Shown piece by piece: positions 1-9,914 of a DNA stretch of 9,914 nucleotides. Where the stretch lies: assembly GCA_030040475.1 (NCBI GenBank), contig JASHTQ010000528.1, positions 1-9,914 on the forward strand, read 5' to 3'. This stretch comes from Streptosporangiaceae bacterium. GTDB taxonomy: Bacteria; Actinomycetota; Actinomycetes; Streptosporangiales; Streptosporangiaceae. The notes under the pieces are model-generated. The model ran no database searches, had not been told where the DNA came from, and worked only from the letters and a program-made list of their open reading frames with translations. The position numbers were made by a program, and so were the translations under genes. Position 1 is the first letter of the stretch; every line of letters starts with the position of its first letter.

Positions 1-345
1 CAGCTGGCCAGCGAGCGGGACAAGGACCCGGTCTACCAGCTGATCGGCGAGAACCTCCGCGACGACGCCGGCGGCGTGGCCCAGACCGCCTACGTCGGGG
101 TGATCAACCCGCTGAACCCGCGGGTGGAAAGCCCGCAGGAGGTCAGGGACGCGCTGATCCGGGCGGCCAGCTTCATCCCGAAGGAGCAGCTCGGCTCCAC
201 CGACGACTGCGGGTTCTCCCCGTTCAGCATCGACGAGAAGCCCAGCCACGGCTCGCCGGACTTCGCCCGCCAGACCGCGTGGCAGAAGATCACCAACCGG
301 GTCGAGGGGACGAGGCTGGCGGCGGAGAAGCTCGGCATTAGCTGA
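1..345 (+). CDS. MetE-like cobalamin-independent methionine synthase, C-terminal fragment (5' end outside window)
   Basis: This is the last 114 codons of a gene that enters from the left in frame 1 and stops at TGA 343-345. The visible part is the end of the MetE-type TIM-barrel domain that moves a methyl group to homocysteine. The PRVESP segment (residues 38-43 of the fragment) and TDDCGFSPF (about 67-75) match the family's C-terminal signature, and the Cys in DDCG corresponds to the last zinc-binding cysteine of MetE. The DDCGFSPF form is typical of short, single-domain actinobacterial MetE-like proteins rather than of full two-domain MetE, but the N-terminus cannot be seen. Relatives in the same superfamily include epoxyalkane:CoM transferases, so the acceptor thiol is not certain. 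The nearby metK, adoK and methyltransferase genes favour a role in regenerating methionine from homocysteine. The gene converges on the TetR gene. Confidence 0.75.
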   Translation, partial: QLASERDKDPVYQLIGENLRDDAGGVAQTAYVGVINPLNPRVESPQEVRDALIRAASFIPKEQLGSTDDCGFSPFSIDEKPSHGSPDFARQTAWQKITNRVEGTRLAAEKLGIS

Positions 346-1025
346 CCAGGCGCGGCGGCCGGGTGCCCGCGCCGCAAGGTCCGGGTGCCCTGCCGCCGGC
401 TTCGCCGCGTGCTGCCGGGTAAGCAGGCGTGCTCTTTGAGCAGGAGCTCACCGAGCTCCCTGGCGCGGGCGGCAGCTTCCGTGTCTCCTTCGTGAGCCGC
501 CATGATGGCACCCTTCATGAGGATATGCCACTTCCGCGCGAATGAATCGGTGTCGCTGATGCCGGCCGCCGCGGCCAGCTCTTTGATATAGGCTCGGATA
601 TTCGCCAGGTGCCCGACGGCCGCCTGGTGGACAGGATGCCCACGGTCATTGATCTCGACCATGGTCGTGAGGAATGAGCAGCCCTCGAAGTCCGGCTGGC
701 TGAACCACTCAGAGAACACGTCGAATATCGCCAGCAACTGCTCGCGGGCCGTCTGGCCGCGCCGGGTGCTTTCGGCTTCTAGCCAATCGCGTGTCCAGAG
801 CTGCTCACGGCGGCGAAGGAATTCGATAATCAGGTCATCCTTCGACGGGAAATTGCGGTAGAGGGTCATCTTCGCGGTGCCGGCCCTGGCGATGACGGCG
901 TCCACCCCGACCGCCCGGATACCTTCACGGCTGAACAGCTCGTACGCGGCCCGGCTCACACGTTCGCGCCCGGTGTCCTGTCCCTCAGCCCGGGATTGGT
1001 TCCCCGCCGTCGGCCGGTCGGTCAT
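90..1025 (-). CDS. TetR-family transcriptional regulator with long C-terminal extension
   Basis: This is a TetR-type DNA-binding repressor. The N-terminal helix-turn-helix covers about residues 20-65 counted from ATG 1025, with the signature AGTAKMTLYRNFPSKDDLI in the recognition helix region. The ligand-binding half follows, with GCSFLTTMVE at about 115-124, a pattern common in this family. The normal family body ends near residue 204, but the frame stays open to TAG at 92-90. That gives 311 residues, and the last 85 or so codons lie antisense to the MetE-like gene. The extension is Arg/Pro-rich and unlike TetR domains, so it may be untranslated or follow a lost stop. The start is uncertain: ATG 1025 or GTG 1031. 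The best Shine-Dalgarno (AGGA, 1050-1047) sits too far upstream and fits better an out-of-frame ATG at 1041 that opens an 18-codon ORF ending at 985. It is divergent from the methyltransferase operon, which it probably represses. The ligand is unknown. Confidence 0.85.
   Translation of the reverse strand: MTDRPTAGNQSRAEGQDTGRERVSRAAYELFSREGIRAVGVDAVIARAGTAKMTLYRNFPSKDDLIIEFLRRREQLWTRDWLEAESTRRGQTAREQLLAIFDVFSEWFSQPDFEGCSFLTTMVEINDRGHPVHQAAVGHLANIRAYIKELAAAAGISDTDSFARKWHILMKGAIMAAHEGDTEAAARARELGELLLKEHACLPGSTRRSRRQGTRTLRRGHPAAAPGQLMPSFSAASLVPSTRLVIFCHAVWRAKSGEPWLGFSSMLNGENPQSSVEPSCSFGMKLAARISASLTSCGLSTRGFSGLITPT
349..373. terminator. GC-rich hairpin after the MetE-like gene, possible terminator
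   Basis: A perfect 7-bp inverted repeat, GGCGCGG (349-355) and CCGCGCC (367-373), has an 11-nt loop and begins 3 nt after the MetE-like stop codon. It lies between convergent genes, where a terminator is expected. There is no T tract on either side, so it would be an actinobacterial I-shaped hairpin at best. The 10-mer CCGGGTGCCC occurs at 359-368, inside this hairpin, and again at 381-390. Confidence 0.3.
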
Positions 1026-1065
1026 CGCCACGCGTCATCATCGCTTTCCTAGGAGACCCAGGACC

Positions 1066-1071
1066 AGTATA
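1066..1071 (-). promoter_or_regulatory. Possible -10 box of the TetR gene
   Basis: TATACT on the - strand matches the actinobacterial TANNNT pattern in five of six TATAAT positions. It lies about 40 nt upstream of the TetR start and would give a leader of roughly 30 nt. No good -35 hexamer is seen 16-18 nt further upstream (GCGCAG at 17), so this is a one-box call. Confidence 0.35.
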
Positions 1072-1143
1072 CCGTCTACCCCCCGGACCTGCGCCTGAGT
1101 CCGCCCGGCCATCTCGTGCCCGGCGGATCGGCCTGGTTGTGCG

Positions 1144-1176
1144 GCCGCCACAAGAATTGAGGCGGCTAATTCGTGG
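1144..1176. promoter_or_regulatory. Palindromic operator candidate between TetR and methyltransferase genes
   Basis: A 23-bp hyphenated palindrome centres on 1155. GCCGCC (1144-1149) pairs with GGCGGC (1161-1166), and CAA (1151-1153) pairs with TTG (1157-1159), with a single A/A mismatch between the arm segments. A second, overlapping dyad shares its left half: CCAC-AA-GAATT (1148-1158) against AATTC-GTGG (1168-1176). A third inverted copy of the core, CAATTCT, lies at 1185-1191 against AGAATTG at 1153-1159. Size and placement fit a TetR-family operator in a divergent region. That the neighbouring TetR protein binds here is inference. Confidence 0.45.
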
Positions 1177-1631
1177 CACCGCACCAATTCTCACGAGGAT
1201 TCCCGCGGTTGCACTATGGAATTAAACGGCCGCGCCGCGTCGGAGGCGATGGCCTAGCTGCTTGTGAGGACCATGTGAATGGCACGAGGTGCACCGCACG
1301 CCGGTGCCCGCACTGCGGCCATCTTAGCGATCCGCCCGGGTCCAAAGAAGATGATCCCAGTGCGGTAATCGACTCGCTGCGCCGGGAGATTCGCCTGCTG
1401 CGGGAAACTGTCGCATATCTGCGTGGCTCGCTCGGATCATGGGTCCGCCCGGGTCGGTTACCCGCTCCTTGTGCGAGGCATACAAGTAACGGCACAGGCA
1501 ATTTGTGCCACACACCGGCTGTTCCGCTGACGTCGTGCTGCGAAACAATTGTGATGCAGGAATCCGCAACCATCCGGAGGCGCCATGAGCATTACGTCGG
1601 TCCGCAGCAGGCCCGTTCTCACATCTCTTGA
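1173..1631 (+). CDS. Doubtful small ORF with CxxC motif and coiled-coil-like helix
   Basis: This 152-codon frame fills the region ahead of the methyltransferase gene and overlaps its start by 47 nt. In its favour, it contains a cysteine-rich patch (CTARRCPHCGH, about residues 39-49) followed by a charged amphipathic stretch (SLRREIRLLRETVAYLRG) that looks like a real helix. Against it, third-position G/C over the helix is near 70 percent, clearly lower than in the neighbouring genes. GTG 1173 has no good ribosome site, and the last third shows no protein-like pattern. I do not recognise a family. It may be a decayed gene, a leader ORF or chance. An inner start near GTG 1275 is possible. Confidence 0.2.
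   Translation: MAPHQFSRGFPRLHYGIKRPRRVGGDGLAACEDHVNGTRCTARRCPHCGHLSDPPGSKEDDPSAVIDSLRREIRLLRETVAYLRGSLGSWVRPGRLPAPCARHTSNGTGNLCHTPAVPLTSCCETIVMQESATIRRRHEHYVGPQQARSHIS
1491..1509. promoter_or_regulatory. Inverted repeat in the methyltransferase leader
   Basis: GGCACA (1491-1496) and TGTGCC (1504-1509) form perfect 6-bp arms around a 7-nt centre, about 75 nt before the methyltransferase start. It could be an operator or, if transcribed, a leader hairpin. A smaller dyad CGGGT/ACCCG lies just upstream at 1450-1464. I looked for the conserved cores of SAM-I/SAM-IV riboswitches in this region and did not see them. Confidence 0.35.
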
Positions 1632-2625
1632 CGAATTCTCCTGGCCGGGAGCCTTCGCCCGGATCCCGGATGAGGAGTGGACGGGCCAGCCCGTCGACGA
1701 CTTCGGCCGCAACTACGACGATGTCGGCAGCCACGGGTGGTACAAGAACCTCGAGCCGACCGTCGCTCAATTGCTGGCGACCCTCAAGCCCGGCGACCTG
1801 CTCGTCGACTACTCCAGCGGCACGGGAATCCTGACCCGGCGCCTGCTTGAGCGGATCAGCTATCCGGTCGGCATACTCAACGTGGACGCATCGCCGAAAT
1901 TCCTGCGCGTCGCGCTGGAGACGTTCCGCGACGACGAGCGGGTGGCCTTCCGGCTGCTCCGCTGGCTCAGGGAACAAAAACGGCTGCAGTCACTCGACGA
2001 GGTGGCAGGCCCTGACCTGCTGGACCGGGGAGCCGACGCGATCACGTCCACCAATGCCATCCACCTGTACCACGACCTGGACGAGACGCTGGCCGCGTGG
2101 GCGCGGCTGCTGCGTCCCGGCGGGCTGGCATTCGTCTGCTCCGGCAACATGCGTAACCCGAACGCCAGGCCGGGGGAATGGATCATCGACGAGACCGTCG
2201 CCAGCGTCAACGAGATCGCCGCCGACATAGTACGCACCGAGCCGGCGTTCGCCGGATACCGCCAGACGCTTGATGACACGGCACTGCTGTCCAGGCATGC
2301 CAGTCTCAGGGAGAAGGTATTCGTGCCCGTCCGCCCGCTCGATCTGTACCTGCAGGCATTCCGGGACGCCGGGTTCACCGTGCTGCATGTCTTCGAGGAG
2401 ACCGTGTTCGCCCGCGTCGACGAGTGGTACCGGCTACTGAGCACCTACCACGATGGCGTGCTCAGCTGGGTCGGCGGCTCGCAGAAGGTAGAGGGCGCGG
2501 CCCCGTCCGCCGAGGCGATACGCCACCGCCTGTTCCTGATCAGGTACAGCCTGGAGAAGCTGTTTCCCGGCCAGGACTCGTTCCCGTGCACGTGGACCTA
2601 CATCACCTGCCGCCGATCAGCGTGA
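1585..2625 (+). CDS. Class I SAM-dependent methyltransferase, first gene of operon
   Basis: A 346-residue protein with a Rossmann-type SAM-binding core. Motif I is VDYSSGTGI (Asp75 to about residue 82); the acidic residue that binds the ribose hydroxyls is probably Asp101 in LNVDAS; motifs IV-VI are seen in ADAITSTNAIHLYHDLDE and LLRPGGLAF. Motif I departs from the usual D-x-G-x-G-x-G in having Tyr-Ser-Ser before Gly-Thr-Gly. The C-terminal part (about 230-346) has no motif I recognise and probably forms the substrate cap, so the acceptor is unknown. The start is supported by CGGAGG at 1575-1580, four bases before ATG. Its stop overlaps the thiolase start. Being first in an operon with metK and adoK, it is the likely consumer of SAM and source of SAH. 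A carboxyl, O-, N- or C-methyltransferase would all fit. Confidence 0.85.
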   Translation: MSITSVRSRPVLTSLDEFSWPGAFARIPDEEWTGQPVDDFGRNYDDVGSHGWYKNLEPTVAQLLATLKPGDLLVDYSSGTGILTRRLLERISYPVGILNVDASPKFLRVALETFRDDERVAFRLLRWLREQKRLQSLDEVAGPDLLDRGADAITSTNAIHLYHDLDETLAAWARLLRPGGLAFVCSGNMRNPNARPGEWIIDETVASVNEIAADIVRTEPAFAGYRQTLDDTALLSRHASLREKVFVPVRPLDLYLQAFRDAGFTVLHVFEETVFARVDEWYRLLSTYHDGVLSWVGGSQKVEGAAPSAEAIRHRLFLIRYSLEKLFPGQDSFPCTWTYITCRRSA

Positions 2626-3844
2626 TGCGCGACGTCTACGTGGCCGGCGCGGGCATGACGAGATTCGCCAAGCAGCCGGGCCGCACCTTGAAGGACCTGA
2701 CCGCGGAGGCGGTAAGCGCCGCGCTGAAGGATGCCGGCCGCACGGTCGACGACGTGCAGTCCTGTTACTTCGGCAACGCGGTCGCGGGATCGATGACGGG
2801 CCAGGAGATGCTGGCCGGCCAGTTCTTCCTCCGGCCGCTCGGCCTGGGCGGGATACCGGTCTTCAACGTCGAGAACGCCTGCGCCTCGGCCTCTTCCGCA
2901 TTCCACCTCGCCTGGCAGGCCGTCGCGAGCGGCGCGCAGGACGTCGTGCTGGCCGTCGGCGCCGAGAAGATGACCCACCCGGACAAGGCCCGCTCGTTCG
3001 CCGCCATCGGCGGCTCGGTCGATGTCGAGACCGCGCCCGCGGACCTGCCGGCCGGCCGGTCCTTCCTGATGGACATGTACGCCGAGGCGGCGCTGCGCTA
3101 CCTGGAACGGACCGGGGCGACGCGCGCCGATCTCGCCCGGGTGGTAGTCAAGAACCAGCGGCACGGGAAGCTGAACCCGGCCGCGCAGTACGGCGGCGAG
3201 CTCACCGTCGAGCAGGTCCTGGCGGCGCGGGAGATCGTGTGGCCGTTCACGCTGCAGATGTGCTCGCCGATCTCCGACGGCGCGGCCGCGGCGGTGCTGG
3301 TCGGTGACGGCGCCGGCTCGTCAGGACCCACGGTCGCGGTGCTCGCGTCGGCGGCGGCGTCCGCGCCGGCCGACGGCTCGGCGAGCGTGACCGGCCTGGC
3401 CGCGGCGGCCGCCTACGAGCAGGCCGGCCTCGGACCCGACGATCTGGACTGCGTCGAGGTCCACGACGCCGCCGCCTCCGCGGAGCTGGTCATCTACGAG
3501 CAGCTCGGCCTGGCCGAGCCGGGGGGCGGCGCGGCGCTGATCCGGAGCGGCAAGACCGGCCTCGGCGGCTCGCTGCCGGTCAACACGAGCGGAGGCCTGC
3601 TCGCCCGCGGGCATCCGATCGGCGCCACCGGCCTGGCTCAGATCGTCGAGGCGGTCACCCAGCTGCGCGGCATGGCAGGCGACCGGCAGGTGCCCGGCGC
3701 CCGGATCGCGCTGACCCAGAACGCGGGAGGGTGGCACGGCAGCGACAACGTCGCGAGCGTGGTCCATATCTTCCAGCGGCTGGTCGCGACACGCCAGGCA
3801 CTGAACGTAAGAGCTACCGACAGCAGAAGAGGAGTTGTTGCGCC

Positions 3845-3848
<4 letters not shown>
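2625..3848 (+). CDS. Thiolase-family protein, SCP2-type
   Basis: This 407-residue thiolase-fold enzyme belongs to a superfamily that makes or breaks carbon-carbon bonds next to a CoA thioester. The nucleophile is Cys86 in [10 protein letters not shown]. The SCP2-type HD motif is at His280-Asp281 ([10 protein letters not shown]), and the GHP motif at His330 ([10 protein letters not shown]). The second catalytic Cys of classical degradative thiolases (CxG near the C-terminus) is replaced by NAGGW at about 366-370, as is usual in SCP2-like members. The HDCF/HDAF motif of relatives reads HDAA here. Whether it cleaves 3-ketoacyl-CoA, condenses acyl-CoAs or acts otherwise is open. ATG 2625 overlaps the methyltransferase stop by one base; the in-frame GTG 2622 would give a four-base GTGA overlap and is equally possible. 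The stop overlaps the metK ATG (ATGA), so translation is probably coupled in both directions. Confidence 0.85.
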
Positions 3849-5065
<1,217 letters not shown>

Positions 5066-8000
5066 GGCTGATCGTCACCGGGTCCATCGCGACCGATCAC
5101 CTGATGGTCTTCCCCGGGCGGTTCACCGAGCAGCTGATCGAGGGCAAACTCGACAAGGTCTCGCTGTCGTTCCTGGTGGACGAGCTGGAGATCCACCGGG
5201 GCGGGATCGCGGCCAACGTCGCGTTCGGCCTGGCCCGGCTCGGGTTGCGGCCGATGCTGGTGGGCTCGGTCGGCGCGGACTTCGCCGACTACCGGCACTG
5301 GCTGGAGGCACACGACGTGGACACGCGGCACGTGCGCGTGTCCGAGAGCCTGCACACCGCCCGGTTCCTGTGCACGACCGACGCCGACAACAACCAGATC
5401 GCGTCCTTCTACGCCGGGGCGATGAACGAGGCCCGGCAGATCGACCTGGCCGCGATCCTGCGGGCAGAACCCGACCTGGGTATCGTTCTCATCTGTCCCG
5501 ACGACCCGGCGGCGATGCTGCGGCACACCCAGGCCTGCCGGGACCGCGGGGTGCCGTTCGCGGCGGACCCCTCCCAGCAGATCGCCCGGATGGACGGAAC
5601 GGAGCTGCGGCGGCTCGTCGGCGGCGCCAGGTACCTGTTCACGAACGAATACGAGCGAGCACTGCTGATCCGCAAGACCGGCTGGGATGCCGCAGAACTC
5701 CTTGGCCGGGTAGGTGCCTGGGTGACCACGACCGGTCCCGAAGGCGCCACGGTCGAGTCGGTCATGGAGCCGGCCGTCTCGGTGGCCGCGGCCGCGCTCG
5801 GCCGGATCGCGGATCCCACCGGAGCAGGTGACGCCTTCCGCGCGGGTTTCCTGGCCGGACTCGCCCACGGCCTGGGCCACGAGGGGTCGGCGCAGCTGGG
5901 CTGCGCGATGGCCGCCCTGGTGATGGAGACGTCAGGAACGCAGGAGTACCGGTTCCAGCCGGAGGAGTTCCTCGCCCGCATCGGCGAGTCCTACGGCGCC
6001 GACGTGGCCGCCGAGATGGCCGCGAGCATCGGGCCGGCGTCACCGCCGCTGGTCAAGGAGAAGGTATGAACGCATGCCAGCCGGAGCACTGACCCGTCGG
6101 CGCAGCGAGGAGATCAGGTGGGAGACATCAGCCGCGTCGGCGTGGTCGGTTCGGGCATCATGGGCGCGGGCATCGCCGAGGTATGCGCCCGGGCCGGCCT
6201 GGACGTGCTCGTGGCCGAGGTCAGCGCCGAGGCGGCAGGAGCGGGCCGGGCCCGCGTGGTCCGGTCACTGGACCGGGCGGTCCGGGCTGGAAAACTCACG
6301 CAGGCCGACCGGGACAAGGCGCTGGACGCCATCAGATTCACCGTCGGCCTCGGCGAATTCGCCGACCGCGAGCTTGTCATCGAGGCCATCACCGAGCGCG
6401 CGGGCGCCAAGTCCGGCGTGCTTGCCGCCCTCGACGAGATAGTCGCCAGGCGCGAGGCCATCCTGGCGTCCAACACGTCGTCCATCCCGATCATGAGGCT
6501 GGCCATGGCGACCAGGCGGCCCGCGCAGGTCATCGGCATCCACTTCTTCAACCCGGTTCCGGTGCTCAGCCTGGTCGAGCTGATTCCCTGCCTGCTGACC
6601 AGCGAGGAAACCAGCTGGCGTGCGGAGGCGTTTATCACCGCCACCCTCGGCAAGACGGCCATCCGCTGCCGGGACCGGGCCGGCTTCGTGGTCAACGCGC
6701 TGCTCATCCCCTACCTGCTGGCCGCGGTCCGGATGCTCGAGTCGGGCTTCGCCGCTGCCGAGGACATCGACACGGGGATGGTGCTCGGCTGCGGGCACCC
6801 GATGGGCCCGCTACGTCTGGCCGACTTCATCGGCCTCGACACCGTCACCGAAGTGGCCCGGTCGATGCACGAGGAATTCGCCGAACCACGCTACGCGCCG
6901 CCTCCCCTGCTGCTGCGCCTGGTGGACGCGGGACGCCTCGGCAAGAAGACCGGCCACGGCTTCTATGACTACACCGATCCGCCCGGAAGGGGGTGAGCCC
7001 AGATGAGCACGCCATGCCTTTACCAGCTGGGCGAGGAGCACGACGCCCTTCGCGAGGCAGTCCGCACCCTCGCGGAGAAAGACATACAGCCGCATGCGGC
7101 CGACGTCGACGAGCAGGAGCGCTACCCGGCCGAGGCGCGCGAGGCGCTGGTCCGTTCGGCCTTCCACGCCATCCACATTCCCGAGCGGTACGGCGGAGAG
7201 GGCGCGGATGCGGTAGCGGCCTGCATCCTGATCGAGGAGGTGGCGCGAGTCTGCGCGTCCTCCTCGCTGATCCCCGCGGTCAACAAGCTGGCCACGATGC
7301 CGCTCCTGCTGGCCGCCGGCGAAGACCTGAAGCGGCAGGTCCTGCCCGACGTCGCCCACGGCGCGTCGGCCTGCTACGCGCTCAGCGAGCGGGAGGCAGG
7401 ATCGGACACCGCCTCGATGCGCACGAGGGCGCGGCTGGACGGCGGCGTATGGGTTCTCAACGGCGCGAAATGCTGGATCACTAACGCCGGCGAGGCCACC
7501 TGGTACACGGTCATGGCCGTGACCGACCCGGCCGCGGCGCGCAAGGCCGACGGCATCTCCGCGTTCGCCGTGCACGCCGCAGACCCCGGCTTGGAGATCG
7601 GGCCCAAGGAACGCAAGATGGGCATCAGGGGCTCCCCGACCCGCGAGATCTACTTCACCGACTGCGCCATCCCAGCCGACCGGATCATCGGCGAGCCCGG
7701 AACCGGCCTGAAGACGGCACTGCGCACGCTGGACCATACCCGGCCGACCATCGGCGCGCAGGCGGTCGGCATCGCCCAGGGTGCACTGGACGCGACGATC
7801 AGGTACGTCAGGGAACGCAGGCAGTTCGGCCGGGCCATCGGCGATTTCCAGGGCACCCAGTTCACGCTGGCCGACATGGCGATGAAGATCGAGGCGGCCA
7901 GGCACCTCGTCTACCTGGCCGCGGCCCGGGCGGAGCGCGGGGAACCCGGTCTCGGATTTGTCTGCAGCGCGGCTAAATGCTTCGCCTCGGACGTCGCCAT

Positions 8001-9914
8001 GCAGGTCACCACGGACGCCGTGCAGCTATTCGGCGGCGCCGGGTACACCAGGGACTTTCCCGTCGAGCGGATGATGCGCGACGCGAAGATCACCCAGATC
8101 TACGAGGGCACGAACCAGATACAGCGGCTCGTCATGGCCCGCGCCCTGCTCCGGAGCTGACCGGCAGTGACCACCGCGAAGGGCAGTAACCTGCACGTAC
8201 CCACGCATCCCGTGCGGTTCGTGACGTCGACCGCGTTGTTCGACGGGCACGACGCGGCGGTCAACATCATGCGGCGGATCCTGCAGGCGCCCGGGCCGGG
8301 TACCTGGCCGAGATCGCCGCGGCCGTGCGCGGCTACCACGAGCAGACGGCACGGCAGGCCGAGACGGCCCGGCGGGTGCAGCGGCTCGCCGCCGTACTGG
8401 CTGAGCTCGATCATGAAAATGAAGCCGAACGAGCCGTGGTTTCCCTTCTCCGGGATGCCGCCGCCCTTCGAGGGCTTCGACTTAGGCTCCCCCCGACACC
8501 TCGAATAGGCCTGCCGTCTCGGTCTGTTCACCGAACGGGGACGGAATGAGGCCGCCACGTGCGTCATGGCCGCTAGCAGCCGCCAAGGCGATCGCCGCCA
8601 CGTGACCTGAAGTACCGCCGGGATCAGATTGCCTCGCGGGGCACGCTCTGGGCGAACTGCGCCAGCCGCAGCTCCCGGGACCGAGCGAGATGCCCAGTCA
8701 GGTGCGTCCTGGCGGACTCGGGATCGCGCGCGCTGATGGCGGCGAGTACCTGGGTGTGCTCCAGCCTTGTCTTGCGCAGGTCCTCCGCGGTTTCGTGCGG
8801 GCCGCGATCGTAAATGCGCAGCTGCGCGGTCAGCCGCGTGAGCAGCGCCAGGATCGTACGGTTGTGGCTGGCCTGCCAGAGCGCGAGGTGCCACTCGGAG
8901 TTCAATTCCCGGGTCTCCGCCGGGTCGGTGCACTCGCCGGTAACGGCGTGGATGTGCAGCAACCGTGCCAGGTCAAGGTCCGTGCACCTAGCTGCCGCCG
9001 CGGCCGCGGCGGCAGCCTCCAGTGCCACCCTTGCCTCGTAGATGTCGAGCACGTCCTGCGGCGTGCCGGAGCGGACCCGGTAGCCGCGGGAGGCTCGCTC
9101 CAGCAGGTCGTCCTGCTCCAGGCGACCGAGCGCCTCCCTGATCGGCGTGCGGGATATACCGTAACGCTCCGCAAGGGCCGTCTCGAGCAGCGTCGTGCCC
9201 GGTTCGAACACGCCGGCCAGGATGTCACTGCGCAGAATCTCGTAGGCGCGGACACTGGTCGCCACTGTTAGCACACTCAAAGATATCACGGTCAAACGTA
9301 TGCTTACGTATACGTAACATCGCCATCAGCCCCCACGTGTCCGCAGAGACAAGAAGACGCGGGTGGCGCGGCGGCTAATCGCCTGAGCCGGCTTGCCCGC
9401 CGCGCCCAAGGCATTTATCGCTGCTCAACGTCGGATCGCACGCAGTCAGCGACCGTTCAGCCGAGCCGCTCGCGTGCTGCGCCGCTACCTTGTGTGATCA
9501 ATCAAGCACGCCATAGCACGTTGACATTCCCTATAATAAAGATAGGCTATATCGGTAATTGGACCATACCGCTCCAGCGATTGTGGAGACTGCCGTGACG
9601 ACCTCGCCCGACCTCACCGAGGGGCATGCTGCGCTCGAGCCGACCGCTATCGCTGCCATCGAGAAGCACTCGATCGACTTCGTGCCCGACTCCGAGCGAC
9701 ACGGCACCGTCAGGCAACAAGGGGTGTTCTGGTTCCTCAGCAACACCCAGTCGCTATCGGTCGCGGTCGGATTCCTGGGCCCGGCCCTCGGCCTGTCGAT
9801 CCTGTGGACGGTCGTCGCGACGGTGGCCGGCACCGCGTTGGGCACCTTCTTCATGGCCATGCACGCTTCGCAGGGCCCGCACCTCGGGCTGCCCCAGATG
9901 CTGCAGTCGCGGGC

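Overview
The window is high-GC DNA with strong G/C bias at third codon positions, frequent GTG starts and ATGA/GTGA gene overlaps. Together with an adenosine kinase of the mycobacterial AdoK type, this points to an actinomycete. Nothing in the sequence fixes the genus.

Layout, left to right. (1) The 3' end of a short-form, cobalamin-independent methionine-synthase-like (MetE-type) gene, + strand. (2) A convergent TetR-family regulator, - strand, whose reading frame runs on antisense to the MetE-like gene. (3) A 553-nt divergent intergenic region with palindromes and one doubtful small ORF. (4) A tightly packed + strand operon: class I SAM-dependent methyltransferase, SCP2-type thiolase, SAM synthetase (MetK), adenosine kinase (AdoK), 3-hydroxybutyryl-CoA dehydrogenase, acyl-CoA dehydrogenase, then a collapsed remnant of an icmF-type fused isobutyryl-CoA mutase gene. 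(5) A convergent GntR/FCD regulator, - strand. (6) A 299-nt divergent region with a perfect 14-bp palindrome, a long hairpin and a recognisable promoter. (7) The start of an NCS1-family (purine/cytosine-type) permease, + strand, running off the right end.

The unusual point is the mixture inside the operon. One half is an activated-methyl cycle: the methyltransferase uses SAM, AdoK removes the adenosine released from S-adenosylhomocysteine (SAH), the MetE-like protein could remake methionine, and MetK remakes SAM. Only SAH hydrolase is not visible. The other half is short-chain acyl-CoA chemistry: thiolase, 3-hydroxyacyl-CoA dehydrogenase, acyl-CoA dehydrogenase and, ancestrally, a B12 acyl-CoA mutase; no enoyl-CoA hydratase is visible. 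The simplest reading is an accessory pathway that uses a great deal of SAM on a CoA-linked or CoA-derived substrate and carries its own cofactor recycling. The substrate cannot be told from sequence. The TetR protein probably controls the methyltransferase operon and the GntR protein probably controls itself and the permease; both are inferences from gene order and palindromes.
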